The notes beneath the pieces are model-generated. The model saw nothing but the letters and a program-made list of their open reading frames with translations. It had not been told where the DNA came from and did not search any database. Position numbers and translations under genes: made by a program. From NCBI GenBank assembly GCA_963801055.1, contig CAWDDE010000001.1, positions 434,001-498,000 on the forward strand: DNA of 64,000 nt, given 5' to 3'. Shown piece by piece: positions 40,463 to 52,303 of this stretch. The DNA comes from DASUPK01 sp963801055 (GTDB taxonomy: Bacteria; Actinomycetota; Thermoleophilia; Solirubrobacterales; 70-9). Position 1 is the stretch's first letter, and every line of letters begins with the position of its first letter.

Positions 40463-41106
40463 ATGACCAAGGTCAAGGTCTGCGGCATGACCAATCTCGC
40501 CGACGCCGAGCACGCGGCGAGCCACGGGGCCTGGGCGATCGGACTGATCCACCATCGCGAGAGCCCGCGCTACGTCAGCCCAGAGGTCGCCGAGGAGATC
40601 GGCGCGGCGCTGAAACGCCGCTGCGAGATCGCCGGCGTGTTCGTCAACTCTTCGCTGGACGAGGTGGTCGACGCGGCAGATCGCGAGAACCTCACCCTGC
40701 TCCAGTTCCACGGCGAGGAGGGGCCGTCGTTCTGCATCGAGGCCAGCCGTCGCACCGGCGCCAAGGTGATCAAGGCGATGAGGGTCAAGAGCGCCGCCGA
40801 CGTCAGGGCCGCCGAGGCGTTCCGGATCGACTTCCACCTCTTCGACGCCTACTGGCACGGCCTCCACGGCGGGACAGGCCAGAGCTTCGACTGGGACCTG
40901 GTTGCAAAGCGCCGCTCGAAGGTCCCGATGATCCTCGCTGGGGGGCTGACCGCCGACAACGTGGCCGACGCGATCGAGCTGGTGAGGCCGTTCGCGGTCG
41001 ACGTCGTGAGCGGTGTCGAGGCGGAACCGGGACGCAAGGACCAGGCGAAGGTCGAGGCGTTCCTGGAGGCGGCGGGCGTGCAGCTGCCCTCGAGAGCGGC
41101 ATCGCG

Positions 41107-41110
<4 letters not shown>
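40463..41110 (+). CDS. trpF: Phosphoribosylanthranilate isomerase, TrpF
   Basis: TrpF isomerises PRA in tryptophan synthesis. The 215-aa barrel is intact: KVKVCGMTNLADAEHAASHG (catalytic Cys), IGLIHHRESPRYVSPEVA, LTLLQFHGEEGPSFC, FHLFDAYWHGLHGGTGQSFD (catalytic Asp region) and ILAGGLTADNVADAI. Its stop overlaps the trpB ATG (ATGA). Confidence 0.95.
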
Positions 41111-42275
<1,165 letters not shown>

Positions 42276-42283
<8 letters not shown>

Positions 42284-43100
42284 CGGGACCGCAACCGAGA
42301 CGGGCGCTGCCCGAATCGCCGCGGCCTTCGAAGCGGCCGCGGCGAGGAGGGCCGCGCCGCGCTGATGCCGTACCTGATGGGCGGCTTCCCCGACCAGGAG
42401 ACCGCCACGGCCCTCGCCGGCGCCTACGCCGACGCCGGCGCCGATCTGATCGAGCTCGGGGTGCCCTTCTCCGACCCGCTCGCCGACGGCCCGACGATCC
42501 ACGCCGCCGACACCGCCGCCCTGGCCGCCGGGGCGACGCTCGAATCCGTGCTCGAGACCTGCGCCGCGGTCGGCGAGCGGATTCCGGTCGCCCTGATGGT
42601 CTACTCCAACATGGTCCTCGCGAAGGGGGTCGAGGAGTTCGCCGCGCTCGCCTCGGCGGCTCGCGCCTCGGGCGTGATCGTCCCCGACCTCCCTCTGGAG
42701 GAGCAGGGACCGATCGCGCGAGACGCTCGAGGGGCGCGGCCTGGCCCTGATCCCGCTGGTCGCGCCGACGACCCCAGCGGAACGGCGCGCCCAGATCTGC
42801 GCCTCGGCGCACGGGTTCGTCTATCTCGTCTCGACCGTCGGGGTGACCGGCGAGCGCGAGCAGCTTCCGGCTGAGCTCACCGAGCTGATCGCCGCCGCAA
42901 AGGAGGAGTCGAGCGTCCCCGTTGCGGTCGGCTTCGGGATCTCGACGCCCGAGCAGGCGGCCACCGTCGGCAAGCTCGCCGACGGGGTCATCATCGGCAC
43001 CAGGCTCGTCCGCGAGGTCGCGGAGGCTCCGGACCGCGAGGCCGCGGTTCGCGGCGTCACCGAGTTCCTGCACGCCACCCGCTCCGCCCTGGCTGGATAG
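42276..43100 (+). CDS. trpA: Tryptophan synthase alpha chain, TrpA (three frame breaks)
   Basis: TrpA splits indole-glycerol phosphate and channels indole to TrpB. LMPYLMGGFPDQETATALAG and DLIELGVPFSDPLADGPTIH hold the catalytic Glu and Asp; GFVYLVSTVGVTGER and VAVGFGISTPEQAATV form the phosphate site. The ATG at 42276 lies within the trpB end. The net frame change between 42336 and 42352 fits two extra bases (or one loss), and one further extra base lies at about 42720. About 273 aa. Confidence 0.92.
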
Positions 43101-43103
43101 GGT
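43098..43103 (+). promoter_or_regulatory. TAGGGT box before a small membrane-protein gene
   Basis: TAGGGT ends 7 nt before the GTG at 43111 and overlaps the trpA stop codon. Confidence 0.35.
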
Positions 43104-43110
43104 TCCGCCC

Positions 43111-43275
43111 GTGCAGGTGATCCTCTTCACGGTGCTCGGCGGCTGCGTGATGGTGATCGCCTACGCCCTCGGGGTGCCGGGGCCCGTCGATGCCCTGCTC
43201 TTCCTGGGCGGCGTCTTCACGGGCGCCCTGCTGCGCGTCGCCCGCCCGCTCATCGACTGGATCACTCGGCCGTAG
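43111..43275 (+). CDS. Small two-helix membrane protein (54 aa)
   Basis: The product begins MQVILFTVLGGCVMVIAYAL and ends ALLRVARPLIDWITRP. Two hydrophobic helices are joined by a short GVPGPVDA loop. The GTG start has a TANNNT box 7 nt upstream. It sits between trpA and the TrmO gene. Too short for family assignment; hydrophobicity and context support it as real. Confidence 0.55.
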   Translation: MQVILFTVLGGCVMVIAYALGVPGPVDALLFLGGVFTGALLRVARPLIDWITRP

Positions 43276-43684
43276 CCACGTACGAGCTCACCGTCATCGG
43301 CCGAGTCGAGTCTCCCCTGACCGAGATGGAGTCGGCGCCCAGGCAGGGGGATGAGGGCGCGCCCGACGCCTGGATCGAGTTCGAACCGGACGTGCGCGAC
43401 GGCCTGCAGGGAATCGAGGCGGGCGACGAGCTCGTCCTGCTCAGCTGGCTCGATCGTGCCGACCGGGACGTGCTGGTCGTCCATCCGCGAGGCGACACCT
43501 CCCGGCCGCCGGCCGGGGTCTTCACGACGCGGTCGCACCATCGGCCGAATCCGATCGGGCTCCACCGGGTCGAAGTCCTCTCATCGACGGCCCGAGGATG
43601 AAGGTGAGCAACCTCGAGGCGCTCGACGGCACGCCGATCATCGATGTCAAGCCCGTCCTCAGTGCGGAGATCTCCGAGCGCTGA
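43272..43684 (+). CDS. trmO: TrmO-type tRNA (m6t6A37) methyltransferase, TsaA/UPF0066 family (one-base deletion)
   Basis: TrmO methylates t6A37 of threonine tRNAs using SAM. TYELTVIGRVESPLTEMESA is the N-terminus, then EAGDELVLLSWLDRADRDVL and GVFTTRSHHRPNPIGLHRVE (the SAM-site signature RSPxRPNPIG; here RSHHRPNPIG). VSNLEALDGTPIIDVKPVLS completes the domain. A missing G near 43596 breaks the frame, and the true start is unclear because the in-frame codon at 43272 is GTA. About 137 aa, normal for short TsaA proteins. Confidence 0.85.
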
Positions 43685-43711
43685 GAGGGGTCGCCGGGGA
43701 TGGCGGCGGAG

Positions 43712-43717
43712 TAGATT
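43712..43717 (+). promoter_or_regulatory. TAGATT -10 box before phosphofructokinase
   Basis: TAGATT ends 8 nt before the ATG at 43726, with no SD between. Confidence 0.4.
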
Positions 43718-43725
43718 GATCGCCG

Positions 43726-44752
<1,027 letters not shown>

Positions 44753-44753
<1 letters not shown>

Positions 44754-45852
44754 TGCGTTGGGTCGCGCTTTCGGCGCTGCTGATCGTGATTGCGGCCACG
44801 GGGTGCGGCGTCACTGGGAGCGCCAAGATCGAGGCTCCGGTCGCGGTCTACGTCAGCCTGCCCCTGACCGGCCCGCGCGGAGCCGACGGACGCGACGCAG
44901 CCGACGGAGCCCGCCTCGCGCTCGAGCAGGCCCAACGGAAGGCGGGCTCGCTCCAGGTCCGCGCTCATTTTCTCGACGACGCCAATGGCAAGCCCTGGGA
45001 CCCCGTCGCGGTTGGAGCCAACGCCCGTACGGCCGTGCAGGACTCACTCCGCGGCCGCCTACATCGGCGAGCTCGACTCCGAGCCGACCCGCGCCTCGGC
45101 ACCGATCACAAACCAGGCGGGGATGGTTCAGGTCTCCCCGGGTGCTGGCGCGGTCGACTTGACCGCGCCTGCGGCCGGCTACCCGGACTCGCCCGACCGC
45201 TACCGGCCCTCGGGCTTCGTCAACTTTGCCCGGACGGTCCCTGGTGACGATGTCGTGGACGAGGCCGCCGCCGCCTGGGCGTCGGAGCTGGGAGCGACCG
45301 CCGCCGCCGTCACCTCAAACGGCTCTCCGCACCAGAACCTGGCCGCCTCCGAGTTCAAATCGGCTGCAACGCAGCACGGAATCCAGGTGAGCCCCGGCAA
45401 GCCGCCGCGTCAGGTCGCAGTCGCGTCGAACGGCGACACGCGTGTCGTCTACGAGCCCGGAACCGCCCGGCTGGCCGTCTACGGAACAGCGCCCCAGACC
45501 CTGCAACTGAGCGCGGAACTCGATCCGGCCCGTCTCCCCGACCGGCAGTTCTCCGCGCCAGTTCCAGGCGCGGTTTCACCGGCCGCCGGGGCCCTACGCC
45601 GCCTACGGCTATGAGGCCATGGCACTCGTGCTGCAGGGAATCCGAGACGCCGGGACCGACGCGTCCTCCTTCCGCGACGACGTTCGGGGTGCCGTGATCG
45701 GCGCCCAGCGGGATGGCTCGGTCCTGGGCAGCTACTCGATCACCTCGGACGGGGACACCACCGAGTGCATGATCCAGCGCTACAGGATCGAACGGCACGG
45801 TCCGCCAGCCGCTCGCCGCGCGGTGCCCGCCGCAGTAGCGGGCCCCGCCTAG
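44753..45852 (+). CDS. Orphan ABC-type amino-acid (LivJ-like) substrate-binding lipoprotein (two frameshifts)
   Basis: A GTG start overlaps the phosphofructokinase stop by one base. A signal helix (WVALSALLIVIAATGC) ends in a lipobox Cys, so it is a lipoprotein. The mature part matches type I periplasmic binding proteins of the Leu/Ile/Val group: VAVYVSLPLTGPRGADGRDA, DGARLALEQAQRKAG, AYIGELDSEPTRASAPITNQ and GPYAAYGYEAMALVLQGIRD. No permease or ATPase genes are adjacent. The frame breaks between about 45035 and 45060 and between about 45560 and 45595 (one extra base each). About 365 aa. The ligand is unknown. Confidence 0.78.
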
Positions 45853-46565
45853 CGGGCCGAGGGAGGTCCCTCGATCACCGGTTGCCCGCTGATCACCGAG
45901 GCGACCCAGTCGCGGATCTCCGGGATCAGGGCGAAGTCGATCGAGTGCTGGACCCGGGCCTCCCGGTAGATGACCTGGAGCCCGCCTTCCTCGAGCAGGT
46001 CGCGGGCCTTCCGGCCGAAGCCGACCGGGATCACAGGGTCGTAGGCGCCGTGGGTGACGTAGGCGGGCATGCCGCGCTTCGCGCTCGGATCCATCTTCCA
46101 GCCGCGGACCATCGGATAGAAGCCGCTCATCATCAGCAGTCCCGCCGCTCGCGGCCGACCCATCCCAAGGGCCACCGCGCAGGCGACCGCCGCGCCCTGG
46201 CTGAATCCGCCGATCACGGCCTTCTCCCAGGGGATGCCGCGATGGCGGAGCTCGTCGTCCAGGAACCGGCAGAGCATCGCCAGCGTGTCCACGAACGTGT
46301 CCTCGTCGGGATGGCCGATGCGCTCGATCACGTACCAGTGGCGCCCGCCGGGCGGCACGTTGGTGAGCGGCGCGCCGGGCGTCATGCCGAAGAGCTTGCG
46401 CTCCGGGTCGAGCTCCTCGAGCAACGGATAGAGGTCGCGCTCGTCGACGGCGCGGCCGTGGAGGAGGATCAGCGCGCCCTCGGGCTCGCCCGCCGGCTCG
46501 CGGTCGAGGTGAACCAGCTCGACGACCTGGCCCGGGCGGTCGTCAGGCTGCTCAGGCGGGGACAC
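45849..46565 (-). CDS. Phospholipase/carboxylesterase-type alpha/beta hydrolase
   Basis: A 238-aa serine esterase. The nucleophile elbow is GGFSQGAAVACAVAL; the Asp lies in HGAYDPVIPVGF and the His in QHSIDFALIPEI. GALILLHGRAVDERDLYPLL is the oxyanion region. It belongs to the YpfH/MhqD group, often found next to VOC ring-cleavage dioxygenases and linked to quinone or hydroquinone stress, and here it follows exactly such a gene, overlapping it by 14 bp. The GTG start is at 46565. Intact. Confidence 0.85.
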   Translation of the reverse strand: MSPPEQPDDRPGQVVELVHLDREPAGEPEGALILLHGRAVDERDLYPLLEELDPERKLFGMTPGAPLTNVPPGGRHWYVIERIGHPDEDTFVDTLAMLCRFLDDELRHRGIPWEKAVIGGFSQGAAVACAVALGMGRPRAAGLLMMSGFYPMVRGWKMDPSAKRGMPAYVTHGAYDPVIPVGFGRKARDLLEEGGLQVIYREARVQHSIDFALIPEIRDWVASVISGQPVIEGPPSAR

Positions 46566-47468
46566 GCGGATTGGTGATCGGCCGCAGGACCGGCTCGACC
46601 TGCTCCCTGAGGTGCTCGTAGTCCGGCGGAAGCGAGAGCTTCTCGCCCAGAGACTCGAGCGGCTCGTCGACCGTGAAGCCCGGGCCCGAGGGTTGCGATC
46701 TCGAAGAGGACGCCGCTCGGCTCGCGGAAGTAGATCGAGCGGAAGTAGAAGCGGTCGATCACGGGCGTCGGCCGCGCCCCGGCGGCGATCACCCGGTCGC
46801 GCCACGCCTCGTGGTCCTCCATCTGCGAGGCCCAGGCGATGTGGTGGACGCTGCCCGCGCCCTGCAGGCCGCGCTCGGGCGGCGGCGGGTCGAACCCGTA
46901 TAGCCCGCCTCGCCTGTCGCCCCGGATCTCCCAGCCGTCGTCGCGCGGCTGAGAAGCCGAGCGCCTCCTCGAAGAGCTTCCTGCTCGCCTCGGGATTGCC
47001 CGAATACGCCCGCGCGCCGTCGAAGCCCTGCAGCGCCATGTCGGAGGGGATCTCGGGGTGCTCGGCGATCAGCGGCTCGTCGTCCACCTTGCTCACTCGA
47101 AGCTCGTGCGCGAGTCCCTCGGGGTCGGAGAATCCCAGCGTGTCCCCATTGCGCCGCACCTCCACATCGTTCCCCTCGAGGCGCTCCGACCAGAAGTCGA
47201 GCGCCTCGGCGGAGCCGACTCGCCAGGCGACGGTATGGATCATCCCTGCGCCGGCGCGCCCCTGAGGAGCGCCGGGGTACTCGAAGAAGGTCAGATCCGA
47301 GCCGGCGTCGCCCTTCTCGTCGGCGAAGAAGAGGTGGTAGACGGTCGGGTCGTCCTGGTTCACCGTCTTCTTCACGAGGCGGAGGCCCAGCACCCCGACG
47401 TAGAAGTCGACGTTCTTCTGGGCGTCGCCCGTGATCGCGGTGATGTGGTGGACGCCCTCGAGCTTCAT
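46552..47468 (-). CDS. VOC-family ring-cleaving dioxygenase, MhqO-like (two frameshifts)
   Basis: Two glyoxalase-fold domains. MKLEGVHHITAITGDAQKNV with YVGVLGLRLVKKTVNQDDP forms the first, with metal His in GVHHI. GSVHHIAWASQMEDHEAW and RFYFRSIYFREPSGVLFEIA form the second, with metal His and Glu. Such enzymes open hydroquinone or catechol rings with Fe or Mn. The ATG at 47468 is preferred over an upstream in-frame Met. The frame breaks at about 46950 and 46683. About 304 aa. It pairs with the esterase in one operon, resembling the mhqNOP theme of Bacillus. Confidence 0.85.
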
Positions 47469-47530
47469 CCACTTCCATCTTGCCTTATTCGCAGGGTTTT
47501 CATCGCCTCCGAGCCGGGCAACCATGTCAT

Positions 47531-47806
47531 ATGAAGATCGCATTCATCCCGATCAGCGTCCTCGGAGGGCTCCTGGCCGGATTCATCGGTCAGAAGGCGT
47601 TCGACGCGATCTGGGGCAAGGTCGACGAGCAGGAGCCGCCTCAGCCGGAGCACCGCGAGATCAGCTTGGCGAAGCTCGCGATCGCGCTCCTCATCGAGGG
47701 CGCCATCTTCCGACTTGTCAAGGGGCTCTTCGACCACGCTTCGCGGCGCGGCTTTGCCCGGTTGACCGGAACCTGGCCTGGGGAGGAGCACCCCGAGCGG
47801 GCGTAG
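47531..47806 (+). CDS. DUF4235 small membrane protein
   Basis: A 91-aa protein starting MKIAFIPISVLGGLLAGFIG, with a second helix ISLAKLAIALLIEGAIFRLV. The pattern of two helices with GQKAFDAIWGK between them is typical of DUF4235 membrane proteins of Actinobacteria. Function unknown. It lies 6 bp before the YihY gene and is probably co-expressed. Confidence 0.75.
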   Translation: MKIAFIPISVLGGLLAGFIGQKAFDAIWGKVDEQEPPQPEHREISLAKLAIALLIEGAIFRLVKGLFDHASRRGFARLTGTWPGEEHPERA

Positions 47807-47812
47807 CGGTCC

Positions 47813-48839
47813 ATGGCTGAGGCAGGCACGGAAGCGGAACGCGCGGAGCGGGAGCGCTCTGGCAACGGTGGAGACGACCCCGTCGAGCAGCGGGGACAGG
47901 ACTATGTCCCCAAGGGGGTCGAGCGCAAGACCGGGCTCTGGCCGACGCTGAAGCGGACGGCGCTGGAGTTCCAGGAGGACAACCTGACCGACTGGGCCGC
48001 GACCCTCACCTACTACGGCCTGCTCGCCCTCTTCCCCGCCCTGATCGTGCTCGTCTCGATCGTCGGGCTGGTCGGCAACCCGGAGTCGACCACCAACACG
48101 CTCACGGACATCGTCACCAAGGTCGGTCCGGACTCCGCCGCAGCGACGTTCGAGGGACCGATCAGACAGGTGACGGAGAGCCGCGGCACCGCCGGCTTCG
48201 CCCTGATCGTGAGCACCCTGGTCGCCCTCTGGTCGGCCTCCGGCTACCTGGGCGCCTTCATTCGGGCGTCGAACGTGATCTACGAGACGCGCGAGGGCCG
48301 GCCGTTCTGGAAGCTGCGTCCCCTGCAGCTCCTGTTGACGCTGGTGGTCGTGCTCCTGCTCGCGGTGATGGCGCTCGGCGTCGTGCTCACCGGCCCGATC
48401 GTCTCGGACGTGGCGGAGCCGATCGGCGTCTCCGACACCGCGGTCTCGATCTGGAACTACGCCAAGTGGCTGCTGATCGCGCTGCTGTTCGTGCTGATGA
48501 TCGGCCTCATCTACTACGCCTCGCCGAACGTCAGGCAGCGTGGCTTCAAGTGGATCACGTCCCGGTGCGGTGGTCGCGCTCGTGGTCTGGCTGCTCGCGT
48601 CTGCCGGATTCGGGATCTACGTCTCCCAGTTCGGCTCGTACAACAAGGTCTACGGCTCGCTGGCGGGAGTGGTGATCATCCTGATCTGGATGTGGATCAC
48701 CAACCTGGCGATCCTCTTCGGGCACGAGCTGAACGCCGAGCGCGAGCGGGACGTGCAGCTCGAGGAGGGTGTTCCGGACGCGGAGCGGGAGATCCAGCTG
48801 GAGCCGCGCGACGAGCCGGATCGCCGTCGAACCGTCTGA
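47813..48839 (+). CDS. YihY/UPF0761 family inner-membrane protein (one frameshift)
   Basis: About 341 aa with six membrane helices: DNLTDWAATLTYYGLLALFP, ALIVLVSIVGLVGNP, LRPLQLLLTLVVVLLLAVMA, IALLFVLMIGLIYYASPNVR and IILIWMWITNLAILFGHELN. The family was once mislabelled ribonuclease BN; its role is unknown. The frame breaks at about 48560 (extra T) in the fifth helix region. The C-terminus is charged and cytoplasmic. Confidence 0.88.
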
Positions 48840-48845
48840 GCCGGA

Positions 48846-49754
48846 TCAGCGGAGCGCCGAGCGCAGGGCCTCGTCGAGGTCCGGATGGCGGAACTCGTAG
48901 CCCAGGTCCAGGGCGCGGCGGGGCAGTACCCGGGCCCCGCCGGCCACCGCGTCGGCCAGCTCGCCGCCGCGCAGCGCCGCCACCGCGAACTTGGGGACGG
49001 GCATCACCGCGGGGCGGTGCAGAGCACGGCCGAGTGCCTTGGAGAATTCGCGGTTCGTCACCGGGTTCGGGGCGGTTGCGTTGATCACGCCCCAGACGCG
49101 GTGGTCGTCGAGGGCCCAGAGGAAGAGGCCGACCACGTCCTCGATGTGGATCCAGGACATGTACTGCTCGCCGCCCGCGATCGGTCCGCCGACCCCGAGC
49201 TTGAAGGGCAGGAGAAGCTGAGCCAGCAGGCCGCCATGCTTGGTCAGCACCAGACCGGTGCGGAAGATCACCACCCGGTCGAAGATCCCCTCGGCCTCCC
49301 GCTCCGCGGCCTCCCAGTCGATCGGAACCTCGGCCGTGAAGCCCTCACCCGGCTCGGATTCCTCGTCGAGGATCTGCGCCCCGCGGTCACCGTAGTAGCC
49401 GATCGCGGATTGTCCGACGAAGACGCTTGGCTCGGTCGAGGACGATTCGATTCCCTGCAGCAGGTTGCGGGTGCCTACGAGACGGCTCTCCCGGATTCGG
49501 ACCTTCGCCTCATCGGTGAGCCGCTGGTTGATCTCCTCGCCGATCAGGTTGACGACGCCATCGACCCCCTCGAGCGCCTCCGGCGGCGGACGCTCGGCCG
49601 TCGCCCGCCAGGCGTGCCAGCGGACGGTCGGGTTCTTCGGGCGGGCTCGTTCCGGATCGCGGGTCAGCCCCACGACCTCGTCGCCCCGCGCCAGCAGGGC
49701 GTCGCAGAGGGCCGAGCCGATCAGGCCGGATGCTCCCGTTACGAGAACGCGCAT
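48846..49754 (-). CDS. TIGR01777-type NAD(P)-dependent epimerase/SDR
   Basis: A 302-aa intact Rossmann protein: MRVLVTGASGLIGSALCDAL, VDGVVNLIGEEINQRLTDEA, QSAIGYYGDRGAQILDEESE, FRTGLVLTKHGGLLAQLLLP and QYMSWIHIEDVVGLFLWALD. The family (E. coli YfcH) is present in most bacteria with no settled substrate. It converges on YihY with 6 bp between stops. Confidence 0.9.
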   Translation of the reverse strand: MRVLVTGASGLIGSALCDALLARGDEVVGLTRDPERARPKNPTVRWHAWRATAERPPPEALEGVDGVVNLIGEEINQRLTDEAKVRIRESRLVGTRNLLQGIESSSTEPSVFVGQSAIGYYGDRGAQILDEESEPGEGFTAEVPIDWEAAEREAEGIFDRVVIFRTGLVLTKHGGLLAQLLLPFKLGVGGPIAGGEQYMSWIHIEDVVGLFLWALDDHRVWGVINATAPNPVTNREFSKALGRALHRPAVMPVPKFAVAALRGGELADAVAGGARVLPRRALDLGYEFRHPDLDEALRSALR

Positions 49755-49847
49755 CGGCGCGGGATGCTAGCCAGCTAGGTTGAGGTGGTAGCCGCCGAGG
49801 TGAGACCCGCTCATCGTCCGGGCGAAAAGCTCCGCCCGACACTCGGA

Positions 49848-51336
49848 TCACCCGCTCGGAGTGCCCGGACCTGCGCCGTCGCCGTCGACGATCTCAAAGG
49901 TGCCGGTCTCCTCGGAGAACCGGGCCAGTCCCGCCTCCTTCGCCTCCTCGACGACCGCGCGGGCGACGCTGGTGGCGACGTCGCGATTGAAGACCGAGGG
50001 GATGATGTAGTCCTCGGCCAGGTCGTCCTCGGTGACCACCTCCGCGATCCCGCGGGCGGCGGCGAGCTTCATCTCCTCGGTGATCCGGGGGGCTCCGGCG
50101 TCGAGCGCGCCGCGGAAGATCCCGGGGAAGCAGAGAACGTTGTTGATCTGGTTCGGGTAATCGGAGCGGCCGGTGGCCATGATCCGCACGTGATCCGTCG
50201 GCCTCCTCTGGCATCACCTCGGGAGTGGGGTTGGCCATCGCGAAGACGATCGCGTCATCGTTCATCTTCGCCAGGGATTCCGGCTTGATCAGACCGGGGC
50301 CGGAGAGCCCGATGAAGAGGTCACAGGCCTCGATCACCTCGCTGGGACCTCCGGAGAGCTTCTCGTCGTTGGTGTTCTCCGCGAACCAGCGCTTGATCGG
50401 CTGACATCGAGCCGTCGGCGTAGTCGGCCCGCTCGGTCGAGATCGCGCCCTGGCGGTCGCAGCCGATGATCTGGCTGATCCCCGACTCCTGCATCATCTT
50501 CGTGCAGGCGACGCCCGCCGGCGCCCAGTCCCGAGCACGAGGACGCGCAGGCTCTCGATCGGCTTGCCGACGATCTTCAGCGCGTTGAAGAGGGCCGCCA
50601 TCACGACGACTGCGGTGCCGTGCTGGTCGTCGTGGAAGACCGGGATGTCGAGCTCCTCCTTGAGGCGCTCCTCGATCACGAAGCAGCGCGGGGCGGAGAT
50701 GTCCTCGAGATTGATCCCGCCGAAGGTAGGGGCGAGGAGCTTGACCGTTTGGATGATCTCCTCGGGGTCGTTGGTGGCAAGGCAGATCGGGAAGGCGTCG
50801 ACCTGGGCGAACTCCTTGAAGAGCATCGCCTTGCCCTCCATCACCGGCATGGCGGCCTCCGGGCCGATGTCGCCGAGACCGAGGACTGCGGAGCCGTCGG
50901 AAACCACGGCGACGGTGTTGGCCTTGATGGTGAAGTCGAAGGCCTTGGTCTTGTCCTCGGCGATGTACTCGCAGACGCGCGCGACGCCGGGCGTGTAGGC
51001 CATCGAGAGGTCGTCGCGAGTCTTCAGCGGGTACTTGTTGTGCTGCTCGATCTTGCCCTTCTTGTGCATCTCGAAGGTCCGGTCGGTGAAACCGAGAACG
51101 CGAGCACCCCGGGTGGAGCCGATCGAGCGCAGGATCTGCTCCCAGTGCTCGGGGCTGTTGGCGTCGATCGTGAACTCGCGCACGCGCTTGCCCTCGGGTC
51201 CCGCACCGGGGACCAGGTCGACCGACTGAAGTGCCCCGCCGGCCTCGGCGATCTGCGCGGTGAGCTTGCCGAGAGGCTCCTTCCGGGCGTCGAGCTCGAC
51301 GCGAACGGTGACGCTGTACTGGGCCGAGGCAGCCAT
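49848..51336 (-). CDS. NAD(P)-dependent malic enzyme with N-terminal ACT domain (three frameshifts)
   Basis: The enzyme oxidatively decarboxylates malate to pyruvate. Residues about 1-85 form an ACT-like regulatory domain (YSVTVRVELDARKEPLGKLT, AQIAEAGGALQSVDLVPG). The catalytic part has DDLSMAYTPGVARVCEYIAE, NTVAVVSDGSAVLGLGDIGP, IPVFHDDQHGTAVVVMAALF and RSDYPNQINNVLCFPGIFRG. The frame breaks at about 50520, 50400 and 50195 (one extra base each). The ATG at 51336 precedes the ACT domain. About 495 aa. The effector bound by the ACT domain is unknown. Confidence 0.9.
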
Positions 51337-51435
51337 CGCGGGCTGATCATAGGGGGCGTCTCTGGGCGGCTCGGGGAGGCGCGAACACCGGACAGTGAAG
51401 GGGCGAGTGACCGGAGTTGGCGGCTTAGTCCCCGT

Positions 51436-52296
51436 ATGGGGGAGCAACCCGCCAATAGCGACAAAGTGATCGCGAAGATCGCCGGCCAGCAGCACGGCGT
51501 GGTAAGTACCGCGCAGCTGCGGTCAGCCGGAGTCGGACGGAACGCGACATCGGTGAGGGTGCGGACTGGCCGACTACACCGTCTTCACCGAAGTGTTTAT
51601 GCCGTGGGGCATGCCCTTCTCAGCTTCGAAGGACGATGCATGGCGGCCGTGCTTGCCCTCGGTGCAGAGGCTGTCGCCAGCCATCGAAGTGCCGGCGCGC
51701 TCTGGCGGATGCTTCCGCCGCACGACGGCGCAATCGACGTCACGATTCCGGGTGGCGGTGGCAGAGAGAAGCGGAAGGGCATACGGGTCCACCGCTCCGC
51801 CACCGTCTCTGCCGGGTGTGTGACCCGCCGCAACGGAATCGCGATCACTAACCCCGCGCGCACCCTTCGCGACCTCCACCGTACCCTTCCCCAGCCGGTC
51901 TTCCGGAAGGCGGTCCGCCGCGCCCTCGACCTGCGCCTGATCACTGAGGCGGACCTGGGCCGCGAGCCCGACCTCACCCGCAGCGAGCTGGAACGACTCT
52001 TCCTACGCCTCTGTCGCCGGCATCGCCTGCCGGCACCTGAGGTAAACGCGCGCCTCGGCCAATATGAGGTGGACTTCCTCTGGCGCGACAGAGGCCTGAT
52101 CGCGGAGACCGACGGCTTCCGCCACCACGGGAATCGCGCCGCGTTCGAGGCGGATCGGTCACGGGACGCTCACCTTCAGAGCCTGGGGTACCGGGTGCTT
52201 CGGTTCACCTACCGACAGGTGTGCGACTCCTCCCCGGACGTTGCGGCGACTCTGCGCCGCTTTCTCGGCCAGAGCCCGCTGGCACCCAACCTATGA
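51436..52296 (+). CDS. AbiEi-type winged-helix protein with C-terminal DUF559 nuclease-like domain
   Basis: A 286-aa intact protein. The N-terminal KVIAKIAGQQHGVVSTAQLR and VYAVGHALLSFEGRCMAAVL, with SHRSAGALWRMLP, match the AbiEi antitoxin winged-helix module of type IV toxin-antitoxin systems. The C-terminal YEVDFLWRDRGLIAETDGFR and SLGYRVLRFTYRQV match the Vsr-like DUF559 fold (possible D..E.D acidic residues). No AbiEii nucleotidyltransferase partner is encoded nearby. Such orphans are common in Actinobacteria; whether it regulates DNA or cuts it is unknown. Confidence 0.75.
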   Translation: MGEQPANSDKVIAKIAGQQHGVVSTAQLRSAGVGRNATSVRVRTGRLHRLHRSVYAVGHALLSFEGRCMAAVLALGAEAVASHRSAGALWRMLPPHDGAIDVTIPGGGGREKRKGIRVHRSATVSAGCVTRRNGIAITNPARTLRDLHRTLPQPVFRKAVRRALDLRLITEADLGREPDLTRSELERLFLRLCRRHRLPAPEVNARLGQYEVDFLWRDRGLIAETDGFRHHGNRAAFEADRSRDAHLQSLGYRVLRFTYRQVCDSSPDVAATLRRFLGQSPLAPNL

Positions 52297-52297
52297 T
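52292..52297 (+). promoter_or_regulatory. TATGAT -10 box of a probable leaderless polA promoter
   Basis: TATGAT ends 6 nt before the polA GTG at 52304. It overlaps the stop codon of the preceding gene. Confidence 0.45.
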
Positions 52298-52303
52298 GGA
52301 TAC

